From: Nocardia niigatensis NBRC 100131
Lineage (GTDB): Bacteria > Actinomycetota > Actinomycetes > Mycobacteriales > Mycobacteriaceae
NCBI RefSeq assembly: GCF_000308655.1
Contig: NZ_BAGC01000003.1
Coordinates: 211,605 to 275,604, forward strand
Direction: 5' to 3'
Length of the DNA stretch: 64,000 nucleotides
Shown here: in pieces, positions 1 through 7,922 of the stretch
Position numbering within the stretch: the stretch's first letter is position 1
Layout: each line of letters starts with the position of its first letter
Made by a program: the position numbers and the translations under genes
Notes under the pieces: generated by a model
What the model saw: the letters and a program-made list of their open reading frames with translations, nothing else
Told to the model about the DNA's origin: nothing
The model's database searches: none

Positions 1-1
1 G

Positions 2-970
2 GTGGCCTCGCACTGGCCCGCGCCCTACGGCCGCGGCGCCGGGCCTCTGCTGCGCACGCGCCTCGAGGACCAGATCCGCCAGGCGGGAATCACGCTGCCG
101 GACATCGCGATCGCCAACTGGGCGATCCCGACGCTGCTGCAGTGGGGCACCCCCGAGCAGATCGAACGCTACGCCATGCCGACGCTGACCGGTGAGGTCA
201 TCTGGTGCCAGCTGTTCTCCGAGCCGGGCGCCGGGTCGGACCTGGCGGCGCTGCGCACGGTGGCCGAGCGGGTCGAGGGCGGCTGGAAGCTGCGCGGCCA
301 GAAGGTGTGGACCTCGCTGGCGGATCGCGCCACCTGGGGCATCTGCCTGGCCCGCACCGACGCGTCCGCGCCGAAGCACAAGGGCATCAGCTACTTCCTG
401 GTCGACATGAAGAGCGCGGGGCTGGACATCCGGCCGCTGGTGGAGATCACCGGTGAGGCTCGCTTCAACGAGGTGTTCCTCGATGACGTCTTCGTGCCGG
501 ACGACTGCCTGGTCGGTGACCTGGGCAATGGCTGGAAGATCGCGCGTTCGACCCTGTCGGCCGAGCGGGTCGCCATGGGCGGCAAGGGGATCGGGGACGA
601 GCTGGAGGCGCTGATCGCCGCTGCGCCGGTCGCGGGCCCGGGCTCGGAGCTGGTCGCTGACCGGCTCGGCGGGCTCATCGCGGAGTCGGTTGCCGGAACC
701 CTGCTGGAAGCCCGTGCGGCGCAGAAGCTGCTATCCGGCGGGGACCCCGCCGCGGAGAGCAGCGTGCGCAAACTGGTCGGTGTGCGACACCGGCAGGCGG
801 TTGCCGAATTCGCCGTCGAACTGTCTGGTGCGGCGGGCGTTCTGGAAACCGACGCGGTGAAAGAATTCCTGCTCACACGCTGTTTGTCGATCGCCGGCGG
901 TACCGAGCAGATCCTGTTGACCGTCGCCGGTGAACGGATCCTCGGATTGCCCCGCGAGTCGCACGGCTAG
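2..970 (+). CDS. Acyl-CoA dehydrogenase, 5'-truncated by window edge (FadE34/ChsE3-like?)
   Basis: Flavin-dependent alpha,beta-dehydrogenation of an acyl-CoA, by context a steroid side-chain thioester. Visible ACAD features are the FAD/substrate segment FSEPGAGSDLAALRT, the WTSLAD segment, a central beta domain (VFLDDVFVPDDCLVGD) and the C-terminal helix ending ERILGLPRES. The LSAERVAMG segment carries a Glu where ChsE2-type enzymes have their catalytic base, while the usual EGT near the C-terminus is GGT. The N-terminal helical domain is missing, so the GTG at position 2 is probably internal. It may be the C-terminal half of a two-domain FadE34/ChsE3-type enzyme or a separate FadE; the window cannot decide. 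It is followed after 25 nt by chsE1, so it is co-transcribed with the side-chain operon. Confidence 0.8.
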   Translation: MASHWPAPYGRGAGPLLRTRLEDQIRQAGITLPDIAIANWAIPTLLQWGTPEQIERYAMPTLTGEVIWCQLFSEPGAGSDLAALRTVAERVEGGWKLRGQKVWTSLADRATWGICLARTDASAPKHKGISYFLVDMKSAGLDIRPLVEITGEARFNEVFLDDVFVPDDCLVGDLGNGWKIARSTLSAERVAMGGKGIGDELEALIAAAPVAGPGSELVADRLGGLIAESVAGTLLEARAAQKLLSGGDPAAESSVRKLVGVRHRQAVAEFAVELSGAAGVLETDAVKEFLLTRCLSIAGGTEQILLTVAGERILGLPRESHG

Positions 971-995
971 TCCACACCTGAACCGGGAGCATTGC

Positions 996-2063
996 ATGGA
1001 CTTCACCAGGGACGAGAGCCAGGACGCTGTCGCCGAGGTTGTCGTAAGTTTGCTGGAACGCGATAGCGCGCGTGATATCGCGCTGTGGCCGATCATCGCG
1101 GACAGCGGTCTGCTGGCCGTGCCGCTGCCCGAACGCTTCGGCGGCGACGATATGGGCCTGCTCGAGGTGGCGGCCATGCTCACCGAGCTGGCCCGCGCCG
1201 CCGCCCAGGCGCCCGCACTGGTCACCCTCGGGTTCGGCGTGCTGCCGCTGAAGGCGATCGGACTGCCGGACGCCCTGGCGGAGCAGGTGTTTCCGGCCGT
1301 GGCCGAGGGCGCGGTGCTGACCGCGGCCCTGCACGAGCCCGGCTCGCCGTTCACGGTGAAGCCGGAGACCACGGCGGTGACCGACGGCGCCACCGTGCGC
1401 GTCACCGGTCGCAAGGTGGCGGTGCCCTACGCCGACACCGCGCGCTGGATCCTGGTGCCCACCGACAGCGGCCTCGCCGTCGTCGACGGTGACGCCGCCG
1501 GCATCACCCGCACCGCGAGCCCGACTTCCGATGGCGTGCCGGAGTTTTCGGTCCAGTTCGACCAGGTGGCGATTCCGGCCGGGCAGCTGCTGCCCGGCGG
1601 CCTGGCCGAACTGCACCGGTTCGCGCTGGCGAGCCTCGGCGCGGTGGCCGACGGTCTGCTCGCGGGCGTGGTGTCATTGACCGCCGAGCACGTGCGCACC
1701 CGTCAGCAGTTCGGCCGCCCGCTGGCCGAATTCCAGGCTGTCGCACAGCAGATCGCGGATGTGTACGTCGCCTCGCGGACGCTGCACGCGGCCGCCTGCT
1801 CGGCCACCTGGGCGCTGGCCCAGGACGCGCAGAGCGCCGAGCACCTGGAGCGCATCGACGACGATCTCGACGTGCTGGCGTACTCGGTGGCGGCGGAACT
1901 GCCCGCGGCCATGCAGAAGTGCCACCACCTGCACGGTGGCCTCGGGGTGGATATCACCCATCCGCTGCACCGCTACTACTCACAGGCCAAGGACATCGCC
2001 CGCTGGCTCGGCGGCGAATCCTTCCGGCTGGACCGTTTGGGAGCCAGATGTTCATCGAACTGA
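996..2063 (+). CDS. chsE1: Acyl-CoA dehydrogenase subunit ChsE1 (FadE28)
   Basis: In M. tuberculosis FadE28 and FadE29 form the alpha2beta2 ChsE1-ChsE2 dehydrogenase, which introduces the double bond into the C3 side chain of 3-oxo-4-pregnene-20-carboxyl-CoA. This 355-aa protein begins MDFTRDESQD and has a degenerate middle region. The FAD-contact motif RQQFGRPLAEFQ (about residue 230) and the C-terminal HLHGGLGVDITHP are kept. Many canonical ACAD active-site residues are absent, as expected for the partner subunit. ATG 996 was chosen because GGGAG lies just upstream (985-989). The gene overlaps chsE2 by 16 nt, which suggests translational coupling of the two subunits. Assignment rests on size and on the invariant chsE1-chsE2-chsH2-chsH1-ltp2 order. 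Confidence 0.88.
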   Translation: MDFTRDESQDAVAEVVVSLLERDSARDIALWPIIADSGLLAVPLPERFGGDDMGLLEVAAMLTELARAAAQAPALVTLGFGVLPLKAIGLPDALAEQVFPAVAEGAVLTAALHEPGSPFTVKPETTAVTDGATVRVTGRKVAVPYADTARWILVPTDSGLAVVDGDAAGITRTASPTSDGVPEFSVQFDQVAIPAGQLLPGGLAELHRFALASLGAVADGLLAGVVSLTAEHVRTRQQFGRPLAEFQAVAQQIADVYVASRTLHAAACSATWALAQDAQSAEHLERIDDDLDVLAYSVAAELPAAMQKCHHLHGGLGVDITHPLHRYYSQAKDIARWLGGESFRLDRLGARCSSN

Positions 2064-3217
2064 CTGCGGAGCAGCGCAAGCTGCGCGACGAACTGCGGAC
2101 GTACTTCACCGGTCTCGTGACTCCCGAAGAGGAGGCCGAGATGCTGGTGAACCGGCACGGTGACGCCTACCGCGCGGTGGTCAAGCGCATGGGCCGCGAC
2201 GGCAAGCTCGGCGTCGGCTGGCCCAAGGAGTACGGCGGGCAGGGCTTCGGTCCGCTGGAACAGCAGATCTTCTACAACGAGGCGGTCCGGGCCGACGTGC
2301 CCGTGCCGCTGGTCACGCTGCTGACCGTCGGCCCGGCGCTGCAGTCCTACGGCACCGAGGAGCAGAAGCAGAAGTTCCTGCCCGGAATCCTCACCGGCGA
2401 CGTGCATTTCGCCATCGGCTACTCCGAGCCGGACGCGGGCACCGACCTGGCCGCGCTGCGCACCTCCGCGGTGCGCGACGCCAATGGCGACTGGATCGTC
2501 AACGGGCAGAAGATCTTCACCACCGGCGCGCACGAGGCCGACTACGTCTGGCTGGCGGTGCGAACCGGTCCGGTCGAGGCGCGGCACAAGGCCATCACGA
2601 TCCTGATCGTGGACACCAAGGACCCGGGCTACTCCTGGACGCCGATCATCACCGCCGACGGCGCGCACCACACCAACGCCACCTACTTCGACAATGTCCG
2701 CGTCCCCGCGAACATGATGGTCGGTGAGGAGAACGGCGGCTGGAAGCTCATCACCACCCAGCTCAACCACGAGCGGGTCAGCCTGGGGCCGTCCGGCAAG
2801 ATCGACCAGCTCTACCACCGGGTGCACGACTGGGCGCAGGCCCAGGGCGTGCTCGGTGACGCCGACGTGCGGCGCTCGCTGGGCCGCCTGCACGCCATGA
2901 CGCGGCTGAACGAGCTGCTGAACTGGCAGGTGGCCTCCAACATGGAACGCCCCGACGCCGATCCGCGCGATGTCATCGCCGACGCCTCGGCGACCAAGGT
3001 GTTCTCCACCGAGGCGCTGCAGCAGGCGGGCCGGCTGGCCGAGGAGATCGTGGGCCGCTTCGGCGATCCCGCCGACCCGGCCACCGCGGAACTGCTGGTC
3101 TGGCTGGACAAGCGCACCAAGCAGAACCTGGTGGTGACCTTCGGCGGCGGCGTCAACGAGGTCATGCGTGAGCTGATCGCCCAGATGGGCCTGCGCCTGC
3201 CGCGGGTTCCGCGCTAG
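2048..3217 (+). CDS. chsE2: Acyl-CoA dehydrogenase subunit ChsE2 (FadE29)
   Basis: Catalytic partner of ChsE1 in dehydrogenating the propionyl-CoA side chain of C22 steroids. The 389-aa protein has the complete ACAD layout: an N-terminal helical domain, GYSEPDAGTDLAALRT (about residues 130-145), VNGQKIFTTGAHEADYVW, a beta domain, and a C-terminal helical domain with TFGGGVNEVMRELIAQ. Glu at about residue 242 in LNHERVSLG matches the catalytic Glu described for M. tuberculosis ChsE2. ATG 2048 lies inside the end of chsE1, giving a 16-nt overlap. It ends 17 nt before chsH2. Identity is well supported by the length (about 387 aa in mycobacteria) and by the neighbours. Confidence 0.9.
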   Translation: MFIELTAEQRKLRDELRTYFTGLVTPEEEAEMLVNRHGDAYRAVVKRMGRDGKLGVGWPKEYGGQGFGPLEQQIFYNEAVRADVPVPLVTLLTVGPALQSYGTEEQKQKFLPGILTGDVHFAIGYSEPDAGTDLAALRTSAVRDANGDWIVNGQKIFTTGAHEADYVWLAVRTGPVEARHKAITILIVDTKDPGYSWTPIITADGAHHTNATYFDNVRVPANMMVGEENGGWKLITTQLNHERVSLGPSGKIDQLYHRVHDWAQAQGVLGDADVRRSLGRLHAMTRLNELLNWQVASNMERPDADPRDVIADASATKVFSTEALQQAGRLAEEIVGRFGDPADPATAELLVWLDKRTKQNLVVTFGGGVNEVMRELIAQMGLRLPRVPR

Positions 3218-3234
3218 ATCGCAGAGGAGAGAAC

Positions 3235-4200
3235 GTGACGAAGAGCTTCACGGCCGACGAGATCCGCGAGGGCCTGGAGAAGATCAAGGCGGACGGTGAG
3301 TCCGCCGCGCGTGCGGGGCGCGATCCGATCAATCAGCCCATGATCAACAACTGGGTCGAGGCCCTCGGCGACGCCAACCCGATCTACGTGGACGAGGCTG
3401 CCGCCAAGGCGGCCGGGCACTCCGGCATCGTGGCCCCGCCCGCCATGGCGCAGGTGTGGACCATGCTGGGACTGGGCGGCGTCCGCGCCGACGACGACCC
3501 GATGACCCGCACCAACGACCTGTTCGACGCGGCCGGCTTCACCTCGGTGGTCGCCACCAACTGCGAGCAGGTCTACCACCGCTATCTGCAGCTCGGCGAG
3601 CAGGTGACGGTGCGGTCGAGCATCGGGGACATCGTGGGCCCCAAGCGGACCGGGCTCGGCGAGGGCTGGTTCACCACCTACCTCACCAACTGGTACGTGG
3701 GCGACGAGCTGGTCACCGAGATGAAGTTCCGGATGCTGAAGTTCGCGCCCGGCACCGGAAAGACGGCCGCTCCCAAGGAGTCCGGCGAGGTGTCCGCGGA
3801 AGATCTGGCCAAGCGCGTCCGGCCGACCGTATCCAAGGACACCGAGTTCTTCTGGGACGGAATCAAACTCGGCGAGCTGCGGATCCAGCAGCGGCCCGAC
3901 GGCTCGCTGCAGCACCCGCCGGTGCCGGCGCTGTGGAAGGACCACTCCGAGCAGACCGACTATGTCGTCGCCTCCGGTCGCGGCACCGTCTTCAGCTTCG
4001 TGGTGCACCACGCGCCCAAGGTGCCCGGCCGGCAGCTGCCGTACGTGATCGCCCTGGTCGAGCTGGAGGAGGGCGTGCGCATGCTCGGTGAGCTGCGCGG
4101 CGTCGAGCCGGGCGAGGTCGAGGTCGGCCTGCCCGTCGAGGTGGGCTTCCTGAAGCTCGACGACGACAACACCGTGCCCTATTGGGAGGCAGTGCAATGA
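3235..4200 (+). CDS. chsH2: Steroid enoyl-CoA hydratase large subunit ChsH2 (MaoC + DUF35)
   Basis: With ChsH1 it hydrates the 17(20)-unsaturated side-chain CoA ester to the 17-hydroxy product. Its C-terminal DUF35 domain is known to bind Ltp2 and to be needed for the aldolase step. The 321-aa protein has an N-terminal MaoC-like hot-dog domain (residues about 1-175, with NNWVEALGDANPIYVDE) and a C-terminal DUF35/OB domain (about 200-315, starting FFWDGIKLGELRIQQ). The paired cysteines of the DUF35 zinc ribbon are absent: only one Cys occurs in the whole protein (near residue 107). Start GTG 3235 follows AGGAGA at 3225-3230. It overlaps chsH1 by 4 nt (ATGA). Confidence 0.92.
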   Translation: MTKSFTADEIREGLEKIKADGESAARAGRDPINQPMINNWVEALGDANPIYVDEAAAKAAGHSGIVAPPAMAQVWTMLGLGGVRADDDPMTRTNDLFDAAGFTSVVATNCEQVYHRYLQLGEQVTVRSSIGDIVGPKRTGLGEGWFTTYLTNWYVGDELVTEMKFRMLKFAPGTGKTAAPKESGEVSAEDLAKRVRPTVSKDTEFFWDGIKLGELRIQQRPDGSLQHPPVPALWKDHSEQTDYVVASGRGTVFSFVVHHAPKVPGRQLPYVIALVELEEGVRMLGELRGVEPGEVEVGLPVEVGFLKLDDDNTVPYWEAVQ

Positions 4201-4661
4201 CCACAGTATCGCGGAGCGATTCCATCAGGGGTGGCGGTGGGGCGACGGGTGGGCCAGTGGAACTCTCGGCCGTTCAGGTCGGAACCGTGCTGCCGGAGTT
4301 GGTGATTCACGCCGACACCACGTTCATCGTCTCTACGGCGCTGGCCACCCGGGACTTCCAGGACGTGCACCACGACCGCGACAAGGCGGTCGAGCGCGGG
4401 TCCAAGGACATCTTCGTCAACATCCTGACCGACACCGGTCTGGTGCAGCGGTTCGTGACGGACTGGGCGGGGCCGCGGGCCATCGTCAAGTCGATCGCGT
4501 TGCGCCTGGGCGTGCCGCTGTACGCGGGCGACACCCTCACCCTGACCGGTAACGTCTCGGCCGTCGACGGCGCGGACATCACCATCGACGTGGTCGGCAA
4601 GGACTCGCTCGGCGACCACATCACGGCGAAAGCCGTTATCTCCCTGCAGGAGGCACAGTGA
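4197..4661 (+). CDS. chsH1: Steroid enoyl-CoA hydratase small subunit ChsH1 (MaoC-like) with N-terminal insert
   Basis: Catalytic MaoC-like subunit of the ChsH1-ChsH2 hydratase. The hydratase motif is clear in FQDVHHDRDKAVERG, with the His/Asp dyad, followed by DIFVNILTDTGL. The protein has 154 residues, about 25 more than the mycobacterial ChsH1 (129 aa from memory). The excess is an N-terminal stretch, SRSDSIRGGGGATGGPV, encoded by a 48-nt repeat (4208-4255) that recurs at the start of ipdB. The conserved core begins only at about residue 28 (VGTVLPEL). ATG 4197 overlaps the chsH2 stop (ATGA), which fixes the start upstream of the insert. The gene overlaps ltp2 by 4 nt. Confidence 0.9.
   Translation: MTTVSRSDSIRGGGGATGGPVELSAVQVGTVLPELVIHADTTFIVSTALATRDFQDVHHDRDKAVERGSKDIFVNILTDTGLVQRFVTDWAGPRAIVKSIALRLGVPLYAGDTLTLTGNVSAVDGADITIDVVGKDSLGDHITAKAVISLQEAQ
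4208..4255 (+). repeat. 48-nt in-frame repeat, copy 1 (start of chsH1)
   Basis: The segment matches 60898-60945 at 43 of 48 positions by eye. It opens with the small palindrome ATCGCGGAGCGAT (arms ATCGC/GCGAT), is G-rich in the middle and ends GGGCGACGGGTGGGCC. In both places it sits a few codons after the ATG and is read in the same frame as SRSDS-x-x-GGGGATGGPV. Confidence 0.85.
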
Positions 4662-5833
4662 GCGGGCTGAGCCGTAGGGCCGCCATCGTCGGCATCGGCG
4701 CGACCGACTTCTCCAAGGACTCCGGCCGCAGCGAACTGCGTTTGGCCGCCGAGGCCGTCACCGCCGCCCTGGCGGACGCGGGGCTCACGCCCGCCGATGT
4801 GGACGGCCTGACGACGTTCACCATGGACACCAATACCCAGGCCGCCGTGGCGCGCGCCGCCGGTATCCCGTCCCTGAAGTTCTTCAGCAACATCCCCTTC
4901 GGCGGTGGCGCGGCCGCCGCGACCGTGCAGCAGGCCGCCATGGCGGTCGCGACCGGTGTCGCGGATGTCGTTGTCGCGTACCGGGCCTTCAACGAGCGTT
5001 CCGGAAACCGCTTCGGGCAGTTCGCGACTCACCTCGCGACCGGCAATCCGAGTTCCTCCGGCGTGGACAACGCGTTCTCCTACACCCACGGCCTGGGCAC
5101 CCCGGCCGCGCAGGTGGCCATGGTGGCGCGTCGCTACATGCACGTCTACGGCGCGCGCAGTGAGGATTTCGGCCGGGTGGCCGTGGCCGACCGCAAGCAC
5201 GCAGCGGTGAACCCGGCGGCGCACTTCTACGGCAAGCCGATCACCCTGGAGGAGCACCAGGCCTCGCGCTGGATCGCGGAGCCGCTGCACCTGCTCGACT
5301 GCTGCCAGGAGACCGACGGCGGCGTGGCCATCGTCGTCACCTCCGCCGAGCGGGCCAAGGATCTGCCCAACAAGCCCGCGCTGATCGCCGGCGCCGCACA
5401 GGGTTCCGGGGCCGATCAGTACGTCATGACCAGCTACTACCGCGACGCCATGACCGGGCTGCCGGAAATGGGCCTGGTCGGCGACCAGCTGTGGGCGCAG
5501 TCCGGGCTGCGGCCGGAGGACATGCAGGCCGGCATCCTCTACGACCACTTCACCCCGTTCGTGCTCATGCAGCTGGAGGAGCTCGGCTTCTGCGGCCGCG
5601 GTGAGGCCAAGGACTTCATCGCCGACGGCGCCATCGAGATCGGTGGCCGGCTGCCGCTGAACACGCACGGCGGCCAGCTCGGCGAGGCGTACATCCACGG
5701 CATGAACGGCATCGCCGAGGGCGTCCGCCAGATTCGCGGCACCTCCGTGAATCAGGTGCAGGGCCTGGAGAACATCGTGGTCACCGCCGGTACCGGCGTC
5801 CCGACCTCGGGTCTGGTCCTCACCGCCAACTGA
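4658..5833 (+). CDS. ltp2: Steroid side-chain aldolase Ltp2 (SCP-x thiolase-like)
   Basis: Thiolase-fold lipid-transfer-like protein. In the cholesterol pathway it carries out the retro-aldol cleavage of 17-hydroxy-3-oxo-4-pregnene-20-carboxyl-CoA to androstenedione and propionyl-CoA, in complex with the ChsH2 DUF35 domain. The 391-aa protein has the SCP-x thiolase start RRAAIVGIGATDFSKDSGRS, a central YTHGLGTPAAQVAMVARRYMH and the C-terminal NTHGGQLGEAYIHGMNGI. The classical thiolase nucleophilic Cys loop is replaced by FGGGAAAATVQQA, consistent with a non-thiolase mechanism. Several Tyr residues lie near the expected active site (LYDHFTPF, GEAYIHG). GTG 4658 overlaps the chsH1 stop. It is the last gene of the operon. 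Confidence 0.92.
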   Translation: MSGLSRRAAIVGIGATDFSKDSGRSELRLAAEAVTAALADAGLTPADVDGLTTFTMDTNTQAAVARAAGIPSLKFFSNIPFGGGAAAATVQQAAMAVATGVADVVVAYRAFNERSGNRFGQFATHLATGNPSSSGVDNAFSYTHGLGTPAAQVAMVARRYMHVYGARSEDFGRVAVADRKHAAVNPAAHFYGKPITLEEHQASRWIAEPLHLLDCCQETDGGVAIVVTSAERAKDLPNKPALIAGAAQGSGADQYVMTSYYRDAMTGLPEMGLVGDQLWAQSGLRPEDMQAGILYDHFTPFVLMQLEELGFCGRGEAKDFIADGAIEIGGRLPLNTHGGQLGEAYIHGMNGIAEGVRQIRGTSVNQVQGLENIVVTAGTGVPTSGLVLTAN

Positions 5834-5914
5834 GCCGTCGCGGCACGGCCGAGCAGTCGCGAAGGTCCGGACGATCGCGGTGATCGTCCGGGCCTTCCGC
5901 ATAGAATCGGCTCG

Positions 5915-6766
5915 GTGTCCGACAGGTCTGAAATGGGCGAGTTCTTGCGGTCGCGGCGGTCGCGGTTGCGGCCCGACGAGATCGGATTGCCGGTGTGGGG
6001 GCGGCGCCGGGTGCCCGGGTTGCGGCGGGAAGAGGTCGCGCACCTGGCGGGCGTGAGCGTCGAATATTACGTGCGGCTGGAACAGGGCCGGGCCGAAGCG
6101 GTTTCGGAGGGAATCGTCGAGGCCATCGCCACCGCGCTGCGGTTGAGCGCGGACGAGCGGCGGCACCTGCGCAATCTGGCGCGGCCGCCGCGCTCACTGT
6201 CGCGGGCGGGCACGCCGCTGCGGTCCGGGCTGCAGCAGCTGCTCGACTCGATGCTCCGCACCCCCGCCTACATCGTCGGGCACCGCACCGACATCCTGGC
6301 CTGGAACGCCGCGGCGGTGGCGCTGTTCGGCGTCGATTTCGCGGAACTGCCCGAGCACGAACGCACCTGGCTGCACCTGGTCTTCTTCGATCCGGGCATC
6401 CGCGCGCTCACCGCCGGCAGCTGGCCCATGATCGCCGGGCAGATCGCCGCCGATATGCGGCTGCGCGCGAGCCACCGGCCCGACGACCCCGAGCTGCGAG
6501 CTCAGCTGCGGGACATGACCGAGCGCAGCCCGGAGTTCCGTGAATTCTGGGAGACGCACGAGGTCAACGACTTTCAGTACGGCCGCTATCTGCTGCGCCA
6601 CCCCCGCGCCGGCGACCTGCACCTGGACTACGAATTGCTCGACATCCCGGCCGATCCCGGCGTCCGGGCCGTCGTCGCCTTCACCGCCGCACCCGGCACC
6701 GATACCGCGGGCGCGCTCGCCGCCCTCCTGGCGTCGAGCACCTCCGAAGTCGAGCGCTCGATCTGA
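5915..6766 (+). CDS. XRE-family regulator with MmyB-like ligand domain
   Basis: DNA-binding transcription factor of 283 aa. Residues about 1-70 form an HTH_31/XRE domain (GEFLRSRRSRLRPDE, then VPGLRREEVAHLAGVSVEYY and RLEQGRA). Residues about 100-265 are the MmyB-like ligand-binding domain (AWNAAAVALFG, DDPELRAQLRDMTERSPEFREFW). Proteins of this type often control an adjacent oxidoreductase; here no such divergent gene is present and the target is unknown. GTG 5915 was chosen as the first in-frame start; there is no strong Shine-Dalgarno. It lies 81 nt after ltp2 on the same strand. Confidence 0.85.
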   Translation: MSDRSEMGEFLRSRRSRLRPDEIGLPVWGRRRVPGLRREEVAHLAGVSVEYYVRLEQGRAEAVSEGIVEAIATALRLSADERRHLRNLARPPRSLSRAGTPLRSGLQQLLDSMLRTPAYIVGHRTDILAWNAAAVALFGVDFAELPEHERTWLHLVFFDPGIRALTAGSWPMIAGQIAADMRLRASHRPDDPELRAQLRDMTERSPEFREFWETHEVNDFQYGRYLLRHPRAGDLHLDYELLDIPADPGVRAVVAFTAAPGTDTAGALAALLASSTSEVERSI

Positions 6767-6933
6767 TCGTCGAGGCGGCCGGAGGGGACGGTCACGGGCT
6801 CGGGAAATTCGCGTCCGCCCCGAGCCGGGTGTGTGCTTTGCCGGGATTCGGTCGGGACCCCGAACACTTCAGGTGGCGGTCGGCCGGGCGGGAGTAGCTT
6901 GGTGGGCGGACCGACGCAGGGAAGGGGATCGGA

Positions 6934-7242
6934 ATGACGGTGCGGGAACGGCTGGGGTTGCCGGTGTTCGGGGGCGGGCTCAATTACGGGGAGCCGCACG
7001 AGACCTCGGATGGCACGACGATCATCACTGTCACCGGAACGGGTGGGCTGCTGGGTCCCCGGCCAGTGGGCATCTTCGTGGTGCGGGGCGAGACGGTGAA
7101 ATGGGAACCCGCCATGGATTTGAGCCGGATCTCGCTGCTCGGGGTGCTGACCGGGTTGATCGCGGCGGCGCTGGGCACCCTCGCGGTGGTGCGGCGACCG
7201 CCGTGGCCGGACACGGCGATCAGGATTGTGCGGCATTCCTGA
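6934..7242 (+). CDS. Small membrane protein resembling GerW/YtfJ family
   Basis: A 102-aa protein with GGGAAGGGG upstream of ATG 6934. The first 65 residues (GLPVFGGGLNYGEPHET, then PVGIFVVRGETVKWEPAMDLSRI) resemble a shortened sporulation-protein YtfJ/GerW domain, with the usual glycine-rich centre largely missing. One transmembrane helix follows at about 67-87 (LLGVLTGLIAAALGTLAVV) and then a short basic tail. Function is unknown; in non-sporulating actinobacteria such proteins are uncharacterised. Its 3' end overlaps the convergent TetR gene by 23 nt. The family call is by eye only. Confidence 0.55.
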   Translation: MTVRERLGLPVFGGGLNYGEPHETSDGTTIITVTGTGGLLGPRPVGIFVVRGETVKWEPAMDLSRISLLGVLTGLIAAALGTLAVVRRPPWPDTAIRIVRHS

Positions 7243-7843
7243 GCTGAATCGCCAGTATCCGTGCGAGTTGGCGCACGCTCGCGGAGGATCCGGGCGCCAG
7301 TGCGATTCTGGCTCCGGCGAAGCGGTCGAAGACCAGGCCCTCGAGGACCGCGATGAAATCGGCCGCGGCGGTGGCCGGGTCGGCGGCGCCGAGGGTTTCG
7401 AAGAGCGCGGTCGCGTGCTGGTGCGAGAACAGGCAGCCCGCGAGTTTCGCGTGCAGTTCGGCATCACCGAGCACGTCGACGATGAGCGCGTGCCGGGCGA
7501 TCAGGTGGTTGCGGCGTTGCGCCAGTAGGTGATCCAGCCAGCCCGCGATACCGGTCGCGAGCCGGTCCGGATCGCGACCCGCGCGCGTCGCCGATACTTC
7601 CGCCGAGGGGACCAGGCTCGCCTGCCCGGCCGCGAAATCGGTGCGGGAGCGGGTCGCGATGCGATCCACGATGGCTTCGATGAGCGCCCGTTTGGTGCGG
7701 AAATAGTAGGACGTCGAGCCCGCGGGCAGTTCCAGCGCGGTGTCCAGGGCGCGGTGGGTGAGCGCCCGGAGTCCCTGGGCGGCAATGAGATCGATGGCGC
7801 GGTCGACGATCAGGGTGCGCCGATCGGGTGTGGACGTGGTCAC
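7220..7843 (-). CDS. TetR-family transcriptional regulator
   Basis: A 207-aa repressor-type protein. The N-terminal HTH (residues about 8-55) reads IVDRAIDLIAAQGLRALTHR and LPAGSTSYYFRTKRALIEA. The remainder is a helical ligand and dimerisation domain with no obvious ligand signature. It starts at GTG 7843 and is divergent from the ZapE-like ATPase gene. The 79-nt gap between them holds two tandem 6-4-6 inverted repeats (7870-7905), which suggests autoregulation and control of the ATPase gene. Confidence 0.85.
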   Translation of the reverse strand: MTTSTPDRRTLIVDRAIDLIAAQGLRALTHRALDTALELPAGSTSYYFRTKRALIEAIVDRIATRSRTDFAAGQASLVPSAEVSATRAGRDPDRLATGIAGWLDHLLAQRRNHLIARHALIVDVLGDAELHAKLAGCLFSHQHATALFETLGAADPATAAADFIAVLEGLVFDRFAGARIALAPGSSASVRQLARILAIQLRNAAQS

Positions 7844-7869
7844 CTTCGCTCCTCTGCGGCTTCGCGATC

Positions 7870-7905
7870 CTCTACAACTATAGAGGAAGCTCTACAGAAG
7901 TAGAG
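7870..7905. promoter_or_regulatory. Two tandem CTCTAC-N4-GTAGAG operators
   Basis: Positions 7870-7885 read CTCTAC AACT ATAGAG and 7890-7905 read CTCTAC AGAA GTAGAG. These are two copies of one 6-4-6 dyad whose centres are 20 bp apart, about two helical turns. They sit between the TetR gene and the ZapE-like gene. Binding by that TetR protein is inferred from position and symmetry. Confidence 0.75.
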
Positions 7906-7922
7906 GATGCAGGGAGGCTGCC

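Noticed and set aside
4307..6166. 619-codon open frame on the minus strand opposite chsH1, ltp2 and the XRE gene
   Set aside because: It spans three well-supported genes on the other strand and has no recognisable protein features.
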